Positions 17,799 through 25,321 of a DNA stretch of 64,000 bases are shown one piece after another (the first letter of the stretch is position 1; every line of letters begins with the position of its first letter). The stretch covers positions 1-64,000 of the forward strand of contig NZ_KI519518.1 of the NCBI RefSeq assembly GCF_000482865.1, written 5' to 3'. The position numbers and the translations under genes are program-made. Under the pieces are notes generated by a model, which was given only the letters and a program-made list of their open reading frames with translations, searched no databases and was not told the origin of the DNA. The DNA comes from Actinokineospora inagensis DSM 44258 (GTDB taxonomy: Bacteria > Actinomycetota > Actinomycetes > Mycobacteriales > Pseudonocardiaceae).

Positions 17799-18254
17799 AT
17801 GAACGATCGACACAGCCCACCCGACATCAGTCCTGATGCGTTTGAGGACTTGCTGGCCAGCGCAGCCCAGGCGATCACGACGCACCTGAAGATCTACCGG
17901 CTGCCAACTCCGGGACGGATCGACATCACGTGCGTCCAGTCGGGCCTGATCAGCGCCCACGTGATCATCGATGGATCGCTGGCACTGGCCGAGATGTGCG
18001 CGGACTTGCTCGCGTGGCGGAACACCCTGACCGATCGCGGACTCATGTTCGTGCCGGAAAACGAATTCATCGAACCGATGTTCCGGCTGAAAGGGAAGCT
18101 CTACAAGGGCTGCGAGGTGACCGTGGAGGCGCGCACGGGCACGGACGGCATCCCCTCCGGGGACGAACTCGACACACCGCAATCGATCGTGGATTGGCTG
18201 CACGCGACGGCAACCACGATTGGCAAGCAACAGACGACGGGAGACGGATCATGA
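17799..18254 (+). CDS. hypothetical AICE protein, 151 residues
   Basis: ATG 17799 has GAGGTGG upstream; an in-frame GTG at 17787 is less likely. The product is soluble, with MNDRHSPPDISPDAFEDLL at the start and a mixed alpha/beta middle (RIDITCVQSGLISAHVIIDGS, EMCADLLAWRNTLTDRGLMFVPENEF). No signal peptide or membrane span, and no family recognised. Its stop overlaps the next start (ATGA), so the two small genes are one unit. Possible cargo or a transfer accessory (spread function), unproven. Confidence 0.6.
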   Translation: MNDRHSPPDISPDAFEDLLASAAQAITTHLKIYRLPTPGRIDITCVQSGLISAHVIIDGSLALAEMCADLLAWRNTLTDRGLMFVPENEFIEPMFRLKGKLYKGCEVTVEARTGTDGIPSGDELDTPQSIVDWLHATATTIGKQQTTGDGS

Positions 18255-18490
18255 GCAACGTTTTCGGACAGGGGTACTCCGCGAGCATCGCGCTCGTCAT
18301 CGACTTCTGCGAGATCACCACCAATGTGACCAGGGCAGGCACCGAGATCGACTTCAACGCGGCCGACGACTTCTCGATCATGTTCAGCCCGCGCGGGCTC
18401 GACAACCTGATCGCGAAGGCCACCGCCGCTCGCGAGGAATACCGGAAGCAGTATGGCCAGCACGCCGCGCCCGAGTCGGCGATGGTCTAG
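18251..18490 (+). CDS. hypothetical AICE protein, 79 residues
   Basis: Starts at the ATG of the ATGA overlap with the preceding gene: MSNVFGQGYSASIALVIDFC ... QHAAPESAMV. Small and acidic in the middle (EIDFNAADDFSIMF), basic near the C-terminus (AAREEYRKQYG). A terminator hairpin follows 23 bp after the stop. No family recognised. Co-translation with the 151-residue gene suggests a joint role. Confidence 0.65.
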   Translation: MSNVFGQGYSASIALVIDFCEITTNVTRAGTEIDFNAADDFSIMFSPRGLDNLIAKATAAREEYRKQYGQHAAPESAMV

Positions 18491-18513
18491 AGCAGGCTGG
18501 ACCCGCTGTGACG

Positions 18514-18551
18514 GCGGCTGCCGGACCACTCGACAGTGGTCCGGCAGCCGC
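18514..18551. terminator. bidirectional terminator between the small AICE genes and traB
   Basis: A 17-bp perfect stem (18514-18530 with 18535-18551, CGGCTGCCGGACCACT arm) and a 4-nt loop CGAC, lying between convergent genes. Confidence 0.85.
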
Positions 18552-18560
18552 GTTTCGCGT

Positions 18561-18652
18561 CTTCGTGACACAGTCCGGCGAGCCGTCACAGGTGTCACAA
18601 CGATGATTTCCGCTGATCAGAGGCTCCCGCCAATCACAGACAGGCGTCACAG
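18561..18652. promoter_or_regulatory. GTCACA repeat cluster at the 3' end of traB, candidate clt
   Basis: Within 92 bp: GTGACA (18565-18570), GTCACA (18585-18590), GTCACA (18594-18599), and GTCACA (18646-18651) overlapping the traB stop, plus ATCACAGA near 18633. In several Streptomyces plasmids the cis-acting transfer locus with short TraB-recognition repeats lies directly beside traB. The repeat unit here differs from the published pSVH1 octamer, so this is a positional inference. Confidence 0.35.
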
Positions 18653-20638
18653 AATGGCAGGGGAGGTGTCGTCCGGTGACGCTGCGCGGAGTCGGTCAAC
18701 AGCGTCCCTGATCTCGGGGACCAGGTAACCGCGCACCTGCCGAACACCGTCTGCTGTGGTGATCCGGTCTCGGGTCGAGGCGCAGCCGTGGTCGCTCATC
18801 TGCCTGCCGAGCGCGCCCGCTTCGAGTCCCAGCGCCTCGGCCAACTCAGCGGTCGGGATGAAGTCCCGGCCGTCACCGTGGTGATCGACGAACTCCACCA
18901 CCTGAGCGAGGACCGCCGGGATCGGCGCGGACACGACCGTGTGGACTGTCTCAGTGGGTGCAGGCTCGCCGTTGGCGTGGCCGGTCAAGGTGCCTTCATC
19001 GACACGCTGTGCCCGCCCTTGTTCGCAGATGGCCCGCCAGTCGTCGTTGGGCATGTAGAAGGTCCGCACGGTCGTGGCCAGGACGTCACCGCTCGTCTCG
19101 CCGTCCGGGCGGAGGATGCCGACGCCCTTGTGGGATGGGAGTAGGCGGCTCGCGTCGTAGCCCCTGGTGTTCATCTGCTCGCCCAGGACGATGTTGCTGT
19201 CGCGCCAGTCCATGACCCGCAGGGCAAACCGCGATCCGAGCACAGCGCGGAGTCCAGACGGGATGGTCTTCGAGTCGGGACGTTGCGTCGCCAGCACGAG
19301 GACCAGTCCGGCCGCCGGTCCCTTCTTGGCCAGCCACGTCAACTGCTCGCCGATGTGCTCACCGACCGGCATGCGCCTGCTGGCTACGTCCACGATGGTG
19401 TGATCTTCCAGCGGGACTTGGACCTCATCGATGACCACAGCCGTGATGGGCATGCCCAGTGCCTTGTCTCGCGACATGGCCGGGGTCACCTTCGACTCGG
19501 GGCACACGACATCGTCCATTGTGCGCATCCGGCGGTACCGGGCCTGGATCTCAGCGGTCAACTCAGCGAGCCAGCCCACCAGTTCCAGTACATGGGCCGC
19601 GTCGTCTCCAGACATGAACCGGTGGGCCACAGATCCGGCGGCGTCCCAGTCCTTACCTGCCTTGAAGTCCGCGACGTAAAGTCGGGTGTACGGGTCCAAC
19701 ACGAGTCCCGCCACAGCTAGCCGTGCGGCGAAAGTCTTGCCCTGCCTCGGGATCGCACCGACCAGCAGCGATGTCCACACCAGAGGTAGATCAACCTGCC
19801 TACCCCGAGCGTCCCGTCCGAACGGAACCGGGCGCCAAGCGTCCCAGCGATCGGTGACGCGTAGCGGCGTTCGCTCAACGGGCTTGTCGTACGGGTCGGA
19901 GTCTGCCACCCACATCGCCACCCGACCTGCGTGTCCGCCGTTACCTCGGACTCGTTCCACGACCAACTGCAACTCATCGACGGCCAGTGCTGATGCCAGG
20001 GCTTCACGGCTTCTGATCACGTCCGCCGCCTTCCTGGTCGCCGGAAGGTCGACGGTGACCGCCCACCCGGCACCCTGCCGGATGGGACGCTCGACCAAGC
20101 GCAGCGACTCATCCTTGCCGATCAGCCGTGCGTCGCGGAACGCCTCCGCCAAAGCCAGCGGATCGACGGTCCACGCCAAACTTCGAGGACCGGGCAGGAC
20201 AGCCTTCCGTCCAGGTGAGCCATCCCGTCGCCGCCCGGTCATCGCCAACACTGACGAGAAGACGGCCGCGACGGCCCACCACACCAGATCGCCATAGAGC
20301 ACGTCCAACACCGTGATGGTGCTCGCCGACAGCACTGTGAGTCCTGCGCTCATCCGGTACCGAAGCAGCGTCAACTCGCGAATCTCCCTGAACTTGTCGG
20401 CAAGCTTGTCCTGCTGTTCGGCCGCTTGACGGAAGTCGCGCACCGTCACCCATGCCCGCCACCAGCGAGCGACCACGACAAGCCCACGCAACACGGCACG
20501 CACATACCGCCACGGCAGCCCGAGGAACCACGCCGAGCCGTCTCGGAACCCTTGACGGAGATGAGCACGGTCCTTTGTCCAGGCCGGGAGGGGCAGCCGC
20601 ACGATGGCGGCTGCCCCTCGGACACGACCTACCGTCAT
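18647..20638 (-). CDS. FtsK/SpoIIIE-type conjugal DNA translocase (TraB/TraSA-like)
   Basis: A 663-residue septal-type DNA pump that in this element class transfers double-stranded DNA between hyphae. Visible: two hydrophobic spans (about 97-131), Walker A GAIPRQGKT (294-302), Walker B AVVIDEVQ with D404/E405, ATQRPDSKTIPSGLRAVLGSRFALRV (FtsK motif), and a C-terminal winged-helix-like region (about 590-660) that in TraB reads the recognition repeats. ATG 20638 overlaps the stop of the upstream gene (ATGA). It ends the four-gene operon Xis-like, Wbl, membrane protein, TraB. The longer frame upstream is the shadow of the preceding gene. Confidence 0.9.
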   Translation of the reverse strand: MTVGRVRGAAAIVRLPLPAWTKDRAHLRQGFRDGSAWFLGLPWRYVRAVLRGLVVVARWWRAWVTVRDFRQAAEQQDKLADKFREIRELTLLRYRMSAGLTVLSASTITVLDVLYGDLVWWAVAAVFSSVLAMTGRRRDGSPGRKAVLPGPRSLAWTVDPLALAEAFRDARLIGKDESLRLVERPIRQGAGWAVTVDLPATRKAADVIRSREALASALAVDELQLVVERVRGNGGHAGRVAMWVADSDPYDKPVERTPLRVTDRWDAWRPVPFGRDARGRQVDLPLVWTSLLVGAIPRQGKTFAARLAVAGLVLDPYTRLYVADFKAGKDWDAAGSVAHRFMSGDDAAHVLELVGWLAELTAEIQARYRRMRTMDDVVCPESKVTPAMSRDKALGMPITAVVIDEVQVPLEDHTIVDVASRRMPVGEHIGEQLTWLAKKGPAAGLVLVLATQRPDSKTIPSGLRAVLGSRFALRVMDWRDSNIVLGEQMNTRGYDASRLLPSHKGVGILRPDGETSGDVLATTVRTFYMPNDDWRAICEQGRAQRVDEGTLTGHANGEPAPTETVHTVVSAPIPAVLAQVVEFVDHHGDGRDFIPTAELAEALGLEAGALGRQMSDHGCASTRDRITTADGVRQVRGYLVPEIRDAVDRLRAASPDDTSPAIL

Positions 20639-20964
20639 CGCTTCCCACCGCGACGCGGCGAGTCGGTGACGACGGTGAGCAGCCGAACCAAGGTGCTCGC
20701 TGTGAACAGGGCAGGCAGGCCGAGCACCACGGCGACCAACGTGGTGTTGTCCTCCGCGTAGGCGATGACCACCCACTGAACACCGGTGATCATGCCGCCC
20801 AAGACGAGCACCCGACCGAACAGCGACACGGCACGGGCACCAGCTCGGGCAGCAGTAGCGGCGGCCCGTGCCTTGCGGACGCCAGACCGCCACACGAGCA
20901 GGACGCCCAGCGCGATACCAGCACCTGCGAACAGGGCCATCGGCGTGATGGTGATCGGGTTCAT
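20635..20964 (-). CDS. membrane protein of the transfer operon
   Basis: 109 residues: MNPITITPMALFAGAGIALGVLLVWRSG forms the first span (about 8-26), followed by a basic Ala-rich loop (RKARAAATAARAGARA) and two further hydrophobic stretches (about 48-67 and 73-93), then a basic tail (SPRRGGKR). ATGA overlaps couple it to both the WhiB-like gene and traB. Position and topology fit a spread-type (Spd) or TraB-accessory membrane protein of AICEs; no specific family is recognised. Confidence 0.75.
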   Translation of the reverse strand: MNPITITPMALFAGAGIALGVLLVWRSGVRKARAAATAARAGARAVSLFGRVLVLGGMITGVQWVVIAYAEDNTTLVAVVLGLPALFTASTLVRLLTVVTDSPRRGGKR

Positions 20965-21290
20965 CCCTGGTCACCTCCCAGGCGGCGTACGAGCCACACC
21001 GCGTAGACGGCTTGTCGATCCTCGACGTTCAGCGCTCCCCACACGCCGAGAGAGGCGCCTCCGACCAGGCGGAACTCTGACTCCAGGCACTCGTTCCGCA
21101 CCAGGCAACCGGCGCAGATGCGCGCGGCCAGTTCCCGGTCGGAGAGGACATCGCCGGTGAAGTCGGGCGCTTGCCCGTCGGTGTAGACCGACATGCAGGC
21201 ACCGTCTCTGGTCACGACATCCCACAACACTTCGTCGGGTACTTGTGCCAGCGGGTCCAAGGCCGCTGCGGTCTGTTCCTCGAAGGTCAC
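20961..21290 (-). CDS. WhiB-like (Wbl) iron-sulfur protein on the AICE
   Basis: 109 residues with the Wbl signature: four cysteines C32, C59, C62 and C68 (GACMSV, ICAGCLVRNEC; CxxCxxxxxC) and the GVWGAL turn (82-87) after them. Wbl proteins carry a 4Fe-4S cluster and act with the primary sigma factor at promoters. The C-terminus after the turn is short and only weakly basic (VWLVRRLGGDQG). It is coupled by ATGA overlaps to the HTH gene before it and the membrane-protein gene after it, so it is an integral part of the transfer operon. Control of transfer in response to redox or development is a plausible inference. Confidence 0.88.
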   Translation of the reverse strand: MTFEEQTAAALDPLAQVPDEVLWDVVTRDGACMSVYTDGQAPDFTGDVLSDRELAARICAGCLVRNECLESEFRLVGGASLGVWGALNVEDRQAVYAVWLVRRLGGDQG

Positions 21291-21565
21291 CAGGTCCCCC
21301 CGGTGAGTCGCTGGACTTCCCGGGCGGTGCGACGTTCGGCAGCGACCCGGCCCGGGTCGACCAGGCCACCGGTGTCGGCGGCCTCGGCGATGAGCTTGTC
21401 GAGCGCGGCAGACGGGACGACGTAGCGCGACCTGACTCGCAGGGCGGGGAAGCCGTCTTCTCGGATCGCCCGGTAGAGGGTGGCCGGGTCGACGCGGAGG
21501 ATCTTGGCGGCTTCGCGGACGGTGTAGAAGACGGGACTGCTGACACCTGGCATGACTGTGTCCAT
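21287..21565 (-). CDS. helix-turn-helix protein, excisionase/BldC-like
   Basis: 92 residues from ATG 21565 (AGGGGA upstream). The N-terminal winged helix-turn-helix (about 12-60, FYTVREAAKILRVDPATLYRAIREDGFPALRVRSRYVVPSAALDKLI) is the MerR-like/Xis type found in excisionases and BldC-like regulators. First gene of the tra operon, so it may serve as recombination directionality factor, operon activator, or both. In pSAM2 the xis gene lies next to int, whereas here it heads the transfer operon about 2.4 kb from int. Confidence 0.8.
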   Translation of the reverse strand: MDTVMPGVSSPVFYTVREAAKILRVDPATLYRAIREDGFPALRVRSRYVVPSAALDKLIAEAADTGGLVDPGRVAAERRTAREVQRLTGGTW

Positions 21566-21594
21566 GGCCGAATTTCCCCTAGAGAACATATAGC

Positions 21595-21628
21595 GCTGAC
21601 ATTGAGCCTGATTTGCGACAACATCAGC
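21595..21628. promoter_or_regulatory. candidate operator, inverted GCTGAYRTTG pair
   Basis: GCTGACATTG (21595-21604) and CAACATCAGC (21619-21628) form an 8-of-10 inverted repeat in the 159-bp divergent promoter between the tra operon and the XRE gene. The half-site matches the GCTGATGTC repeats at 17621 and 17679. Confidence 0.5.
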
Positions 21629-21724
21629 GACTTTGCCGACATGCAGGATCGACGACCCGAGTTGGGCCGCGTACGAATTGGCAGCGCGCTAATCTCGCGG
21701 CAGAGGCGGAGCGCGGAGGAATAC

Positions 21725-22102
21725 GTGGCGGAGGAGTGGTCTGCGGTCGCGGCGGCGATTAAGTCGCGTTCGCGCGAACTCGGCCTGCGCCAGAAGCAAC
21801 TGGCGGAACGGTCGCAAGTGTCGCAGGCCATCATCCGCGAGTTGGAGAACCACACGGTGGAGCGCCGCCGCAACACCAAGACGCTGGAAGCGCTGTCGAT
21901 CGCGCTGGAATGGCACCCGGGTCACCTGTACGCGGTGCTCCTCGGTCGCGAACCACTGCGACCAGGCCAGACCGGCGACCAGACCACCGACCTCATCCTC
22001 GCGCGGCTGGATGCGATCCAGGACCGTCTCGAAGACCTCAGCGATCGGATGGACGGCCTGACGATAGATGTCGTCAGCCTGGTCAACCGGCCCGACAAGT
22101 AG
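21725..22102 (+). CDS. XRE-family transcriptional regulator
   Basis: 125 residues from GTG 21725, which has GGAGG 6 nt upstream; the long open frame before it is spurious. The HTH lies at about 10-62 (AAIKSRSRELGLRQKQLAERSQVSQAIIRELENHTVERRRNTKTLEALSIAL), and the C-terminal tail (LILARLDAIQDRLEDLSDRMDGLTIDVVSLV) is a coiled coil likely used for dimerisation. Divergent from the tra operon, it is the natural candidate for its repressor, analogous in position to KorSA-type regulators, though KorSA itself is GntR-type. Confidence 0.85.
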   Translation: MAEEWSAVAAAIKSRSRELGLRQKQLAERSQVSQAIIRELENHTVERRRNTKTLEALSIALEWHPGHLYAVLLGREPLRPGQTGDQTTDLILARLDAIQDRLEDLSDRMDGLTIDVVSLVNRPDK

Positions 22103-22186
22103 CGCCGATGACCGGACACACGATGACTGTTCCCTGTCCACACTTACAAGAAACGGCATCCGCGCACCGATAGAACAGGTGGCCGG

Positions 22187-22226
22187 AGTTAACCGCAGGC
22201 TCGATAATTCCAGTTAACTTTGCAGG
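22187..22226 (+). promoter_or_regulatory. direct AGTTAAC...GCAGG repeats upstream of the broken TPR gene
   Basis: AGTTAAC at 22187-22193 followed by GCAGG, and AGTTAAC at 22212-22218 followed by GCAGG, 25 bp apart, 30-70 bp upstream of the ATG at 22256. This is an AT-rich patch in a GC-rich region and probably a promoter/operator. Confidence 0.35.
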
Positions 22227-22255
22227 TCAGCACGATTATTCGGGGGTCGGCGCTG

Positions 22256-23374
22256 ATGGCGGCGACAAGACTGCAGGCAGTTCGAAAGTCGCTGGGGTAC
22301 TCGGCGGACGCGGTGATCGGGATGCTCCACCAACGGGCGTCCATGCTCGGCGAATCCGTCATGTCGCGGGCGAGTCTCAAGACCAAACTGTCCCGTTGGG
22401 AGAATGGGCACGAGGCGGTCAGCCTGCCCGTGTACCAGCGCCTGTTCCGCGACATCTACGGCCGTACGAACGAGGAACTCGGCTTTCCACCGGAGGAAAC
22501 CGACGTCGAAGCAGCGGAGCTTCGCGCCCGGCTTGGCGCGGCGAGAACGGTCGACTCGGCGACGATCGACCTGTTCCGGCGCCAAGTCGACCACGCCCGC
22601 CACGTCGACCGGCGATTCGGTGGAATCAGCCTGCTCGACCAGCTTCGGAACCTGATCAAGCAGATGGAAGACCTGCTGCGGTACGGCCCCCAACGTGGCC
22701 AACGTGAGGCATTGGCGGCTGTGCTGGTGGAGGCATCGACGCTGGCGGGCTGGGAGTCGCTGGACCGGAACGCGACCAATCAGGCATAGGCGCACTACGA
22801 ACGGGCCAAGGCCGCAGCGCGTGCGGCGGGTTCGGTGCCACTGCTGGCCCACGCCGTGGCCGAGCAGGCATACGTGCTGATCGACGTCAACGAAACGGCT
22901 TTGGCGGTTGGTCAGGTTGGCGAGGCACGGAGCCTCGCCGAAGGCGCCGCTACCCCGCTGCTGCGCTCGTGGGTTGCGGCGGCACACGGTGAAAGCCTCG
23001 CCATGGCAGGCCATGGCGATGAAGCACTTGAGGCGTTTGACGACGCGAATGCGCTGCTGCCGAACGATCCGGTCGACCCGGATCTGCCGTTCGTCTTCCT
23101 CGGCGGCAGTCACCTTGACCGGTGGCGCGGCAACACCCTGGCAGGTCTCGGGGACCCCGACGCGATAAGCCACCTGGTCGACGCGTTGTACCGGACTCCG
23201 CCGGACTTCCTCCGCGCCCGGGTCACCATGCTGGTGGACTTGGCTTACGCCCACGCCGCAGCAGGTGACCGCACGGCTGCCCAGTCCTACGCCCGGGAAG
23301 CCCGCCGCCTGGGCATGCAGATCAAGACCGACCGGCTACTCCGCAGGCTCAGCCAACTCGTTCTGCCGTCGTGA
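22256..23374 (+). pseudogene. XRE/TPR regulator interrupted by an in-frame TAG
   Basis: The reading frame from 22256 to 23374 is continuous except for one TAG at 22787-22789. The N-terminal part (MAATRLQAVRKSLGYSADAV ... SLKTKLSRWENGHEAVSLPVYQRLF) is an XRE-like HTH, and the rest is TPR-like. At the stop the sequence reads NQA-stop-AHYERAKAAAR, where the paralogue at 16478-17608 reads QQAWGHYEDAKAAAR, so TGG (Trp) to TAG is the simplest explanation. Without the stop the product would be 372 residues, close to the paralogue's 376. Its 3' end overlaps the convergent Nudix gene by 39 bp. A sequencing error or translational readthrough would be alternatives. Confidence 0.85.
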
Positions 23375-23908
23375 GTTCAGGTAGTGGAGCAAGGCCACCA
23401 GTGTCCCGGACCCCAACAACTCCTGCCGCTGAGCCAGTTCGGTGACCCGGCTGAGCGGCACCCACTCCACCCGACCGGTCTCTTCGGTGTCCGTGGGGTC
23501 GCCGATGTGGTCAGCGGAGCGCCACAGGAACACATCGACCGGCGCGGTCACCTGCCCCGGTAGCGGCTCGAAGCTGATCAAGTGCTCGGCATCACCGGTC
23601 GGACGCCAGCCACTCTCCTCCGCCGCCTCGCGAGCGGCCGTGGCGACAGCCTCTTCACCATCGTCGACCAGGCCGCCGAGAAGTTCGTATCCCCACTGGC
23701 CGGTCGGGAAGCGGTAGCGCCACAACATCAACGCCTCGTCGCGCTCGTTCACGATCAGCGCGATGGCGATCCGAGCAAGGTGCACGACGTGGTAATCCCA
23801 CCGCTCGCCATTGGGCGCCTCGACATCAGCGAGCCCGACCCGCACCCACCGGTTGTCGTAGACAGTTCGCTCACCGAAGACCGTCCAGGCACCGCGCTCG
23901 TCGCTCAC
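23336..23908 (-). CDS. Nudix hydrolase, possible Pif-like immunity factor
   Basis: 190 residues from GTG 23908. A complete Nudix box is visible at 79-101 (GLVDDGEEAVATAAREAAEESGW, matching Gx5Ex7REUxEExGU). The N-terminal part (VFGERTVYDNRWVRVGLADVEAP) resembles ADP-sugar/ADP-ribose type Nudix proteins. In pSAM2 the Pif protein, which blocks redundant transfer into cells already carrying the element, contains a Nudix motif; that precedent makes an immunity role plausible here but does not prove it. It lies between the broken TPR gene and int. Confidence 0.88.
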   Translation of the reverse strand: MSDERGAWTVFGERTVYDNRWVRVGLADVEAPNGERWDYHVVHLARIAIALIVNERDEALMLWRYRFPTGQWGYELLGGLVDDGEEAVATAAREAAEESGWRPTGDAEHLISFEPLPGQVTAPVDVFLWRSADHIGDPTDTEETGRVEWVPLSRVTELAQRQELLGSGTLVALLHYLNSRRQNELAEPAE

Positions 23909-23954
23909 GCGGACACGATACCGACGTGACCCGTGGGTGCGGACTACGCGTTGA

Positions 23955-25223
23955 TCATGGCTTCGAACGGCGCTTGGGCATGCGCGACGCGAGGATCTCG
24001 GCGGCCTTGCGGTCAGCACCAGCCACCCAGGCCGCGTAGACGCGCAACGTCGTGGCGCCACCTCCGCCGTGTCCCAGGCGGCCGGCCACCGTCCGGAGGT
24101 CCACACCTGCGGTCAGGAGTTCGGTCGCGGAGTAGTGGCGGAGTTCGTGGATGTGCGTCTCGATGCCCAGCTTCGTTGCCATGTACTTGTACCGGCCGGA
24201 GACGCTGTCCGGCTTGCACGGAACACGCGGGTCAGGGTTCCGCGCGCCCACGAACACGTACAGGTCACCGGTGAATTCGATGTTGAGGGCCGCGCATCGT
24301 TGACCGCACCGCTGGCGCAATTCACGCAGCAAGACGGCCGTTTCCGTGTCCAGCGCGATCCGCCGCATCTGGTGAGTCTTGGTATCTTTGATCTTCTTGA
24401 TCCCGCCGCGATCGATGTAGCTCTGGCGGATCTCCAGCACGCCCAGGTCCAGGTCGATGTGGTCCCACCGGAGCGCGCAGACCTCCCCGCGCCGCATCCC
24501 GGTGGTCATGACCAGCCAGACCAGCGTCCCCCAATCGTCGTCGACCTCGAACGCGGCTTCGATCAGCAGAGCGGCTTCCGCCGCCGATGGCGGGTTCGGC
24601 TGGGACGGGCTCTGACGCGGACGCTGGGCCTTGCGCGCGGGGTTGTCGTCCAGCCATTCCCAGCGCACGGCCGCCGCCAACGCACCGCTGATCACAGCGT
24701 GGATCTGCCGCACGGTCGACGCCGCCAGTGGCTTGCACATGTGCGGCTTGCACCCGACGCTGAGGCAGTCGTGAAGGCCGGTGGACTTGTGGGCGACGAA
24801 CGGCTTGCCGTCGCATCGGTCACGGCACCTGCGGAGTTCAGCGTTGAACGACTCCAGGACGCGAGGGGTGATCTTGCGAGCGGCCAAGGCGCCTAGGGCG
24901 GGCCGTATGTTGCGCTCGATGTAGCCCCGATAGCCCGCGCGGGTGCTGTCTTCCATCTCGGCGACCTTGAGCCACTCTTCAAGTACCTCGCCGAGCGAGA
25001 TAGAGGTCTCGGTGACCCGCTGCTTCTCGACTTGGGCGAGCAGGCGGGTAAGGACCGTGTTGGCTCGCTTGTAGGCAGCCTTGTCGTTGCCCTTGACCGA
25101 CTCGCGGAGGTACGAGCGCTTGCCAGTGACCGGGTCATCGCCCGCGTAGACGACTACGCGGAGGTTGGACCCGCGCTGCTCGATGCGACCGCGCTGGCGG
25201 GATTCATCTGGCAAAACAGGCAT
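23955..25223 (-). CDS. int: tyrosine recombinase (site-specific integrase) of the AICE
   Basis: 422 residues from ATG 25223, a start that leaves the arm repeats untranslated. The N-terminal SAM-like core-binding region is at about 75-125, and a Cys/His-rich insertion at about 134-163 (CRDRCDG ... CKPHMC) is typical of actinobacterial AICE integrases. The catalytic domain has R244 (TTGMRRGE), K near 282 (KDTKTH), H359/R362 (HELRHYS), H385 (LGHGGG) and nucleophile Y396 (RVYAAWV). It is transcribed away from the att core, which lies 101 bp upstream, so attP, arm sites and the int promoter overlap. Confidence 0.96.
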   Translation of the reverse strand: MPVLPDESRQRGRIEQRGSNLRVVVYAGDDPVTGKRSYLRESVKGNDKAAYKRANTVLTRLLAQVEKQRVTETSISLGEVLEEWLKVAEMEDSTRAGYRGYIERNIRPALGALAARKITPRVLESFNAELRRCRDRCDGKPFVAHKSTGLHDCLSVGCKPHMCKPLAASTVRQIHAVISGALAAAVRWEWLDDNPARKAQRPRQSPSQPNPPSAAEAALLIEAAFEVDDDWGTLVWLVMTTGMRRGEVCALRWDHIDLDLGVLEIRQSYIDRGGIKKIKDTKTHQMRRIALDTETAVLLRELRQRCGQRCAALNIEFTGDLYVFVGARNPDPRVPCKPDSVSGRYKYMATKLGIETHIHELRHYSATELLTAGVDLRTVAGRLGHGGGGATTLRVYAAWVAGADRKAAEILASRMPKRRSKP

Positions 25224-25238
25224 GGCCTTGAGTGTACG

Positions 25239-25261
25239 TTCGCACCCAAAGCCGCACCCAA
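25239..25261. repeat. integrase arm-type direct repeats, right
   Basis: Tandem CGCACCCAA units matching the left arm block (16311-16333) at 21 of 23 bases, same orientation. They lie 62 bp inside the right att core and 16 bp upstream of the int ATG, so integrase binding here could also repress int. Confidence 0.7.
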
Positions 25262-25303
25262 AGATCATCTTCGCCGAGGCGGACGATCTACTATTCGGTT
25301 ATA

Positions 25304-25319
25304 TGTCCTGGTCAGGACA
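25304..25319. promoter_or_regulatory. palindrome TGTCCTGGTCAGGACA between att and int
   Basis: Perfect 7-bp inverted repeat with a 2-bp centre, 4 bp from the att core and overlapping a possible -35 (CTGACC) of the int promoter. Candidate binding site for an Xis or int regulator. Confidence 0.4.
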
Positions 25320-25321
25320 CG

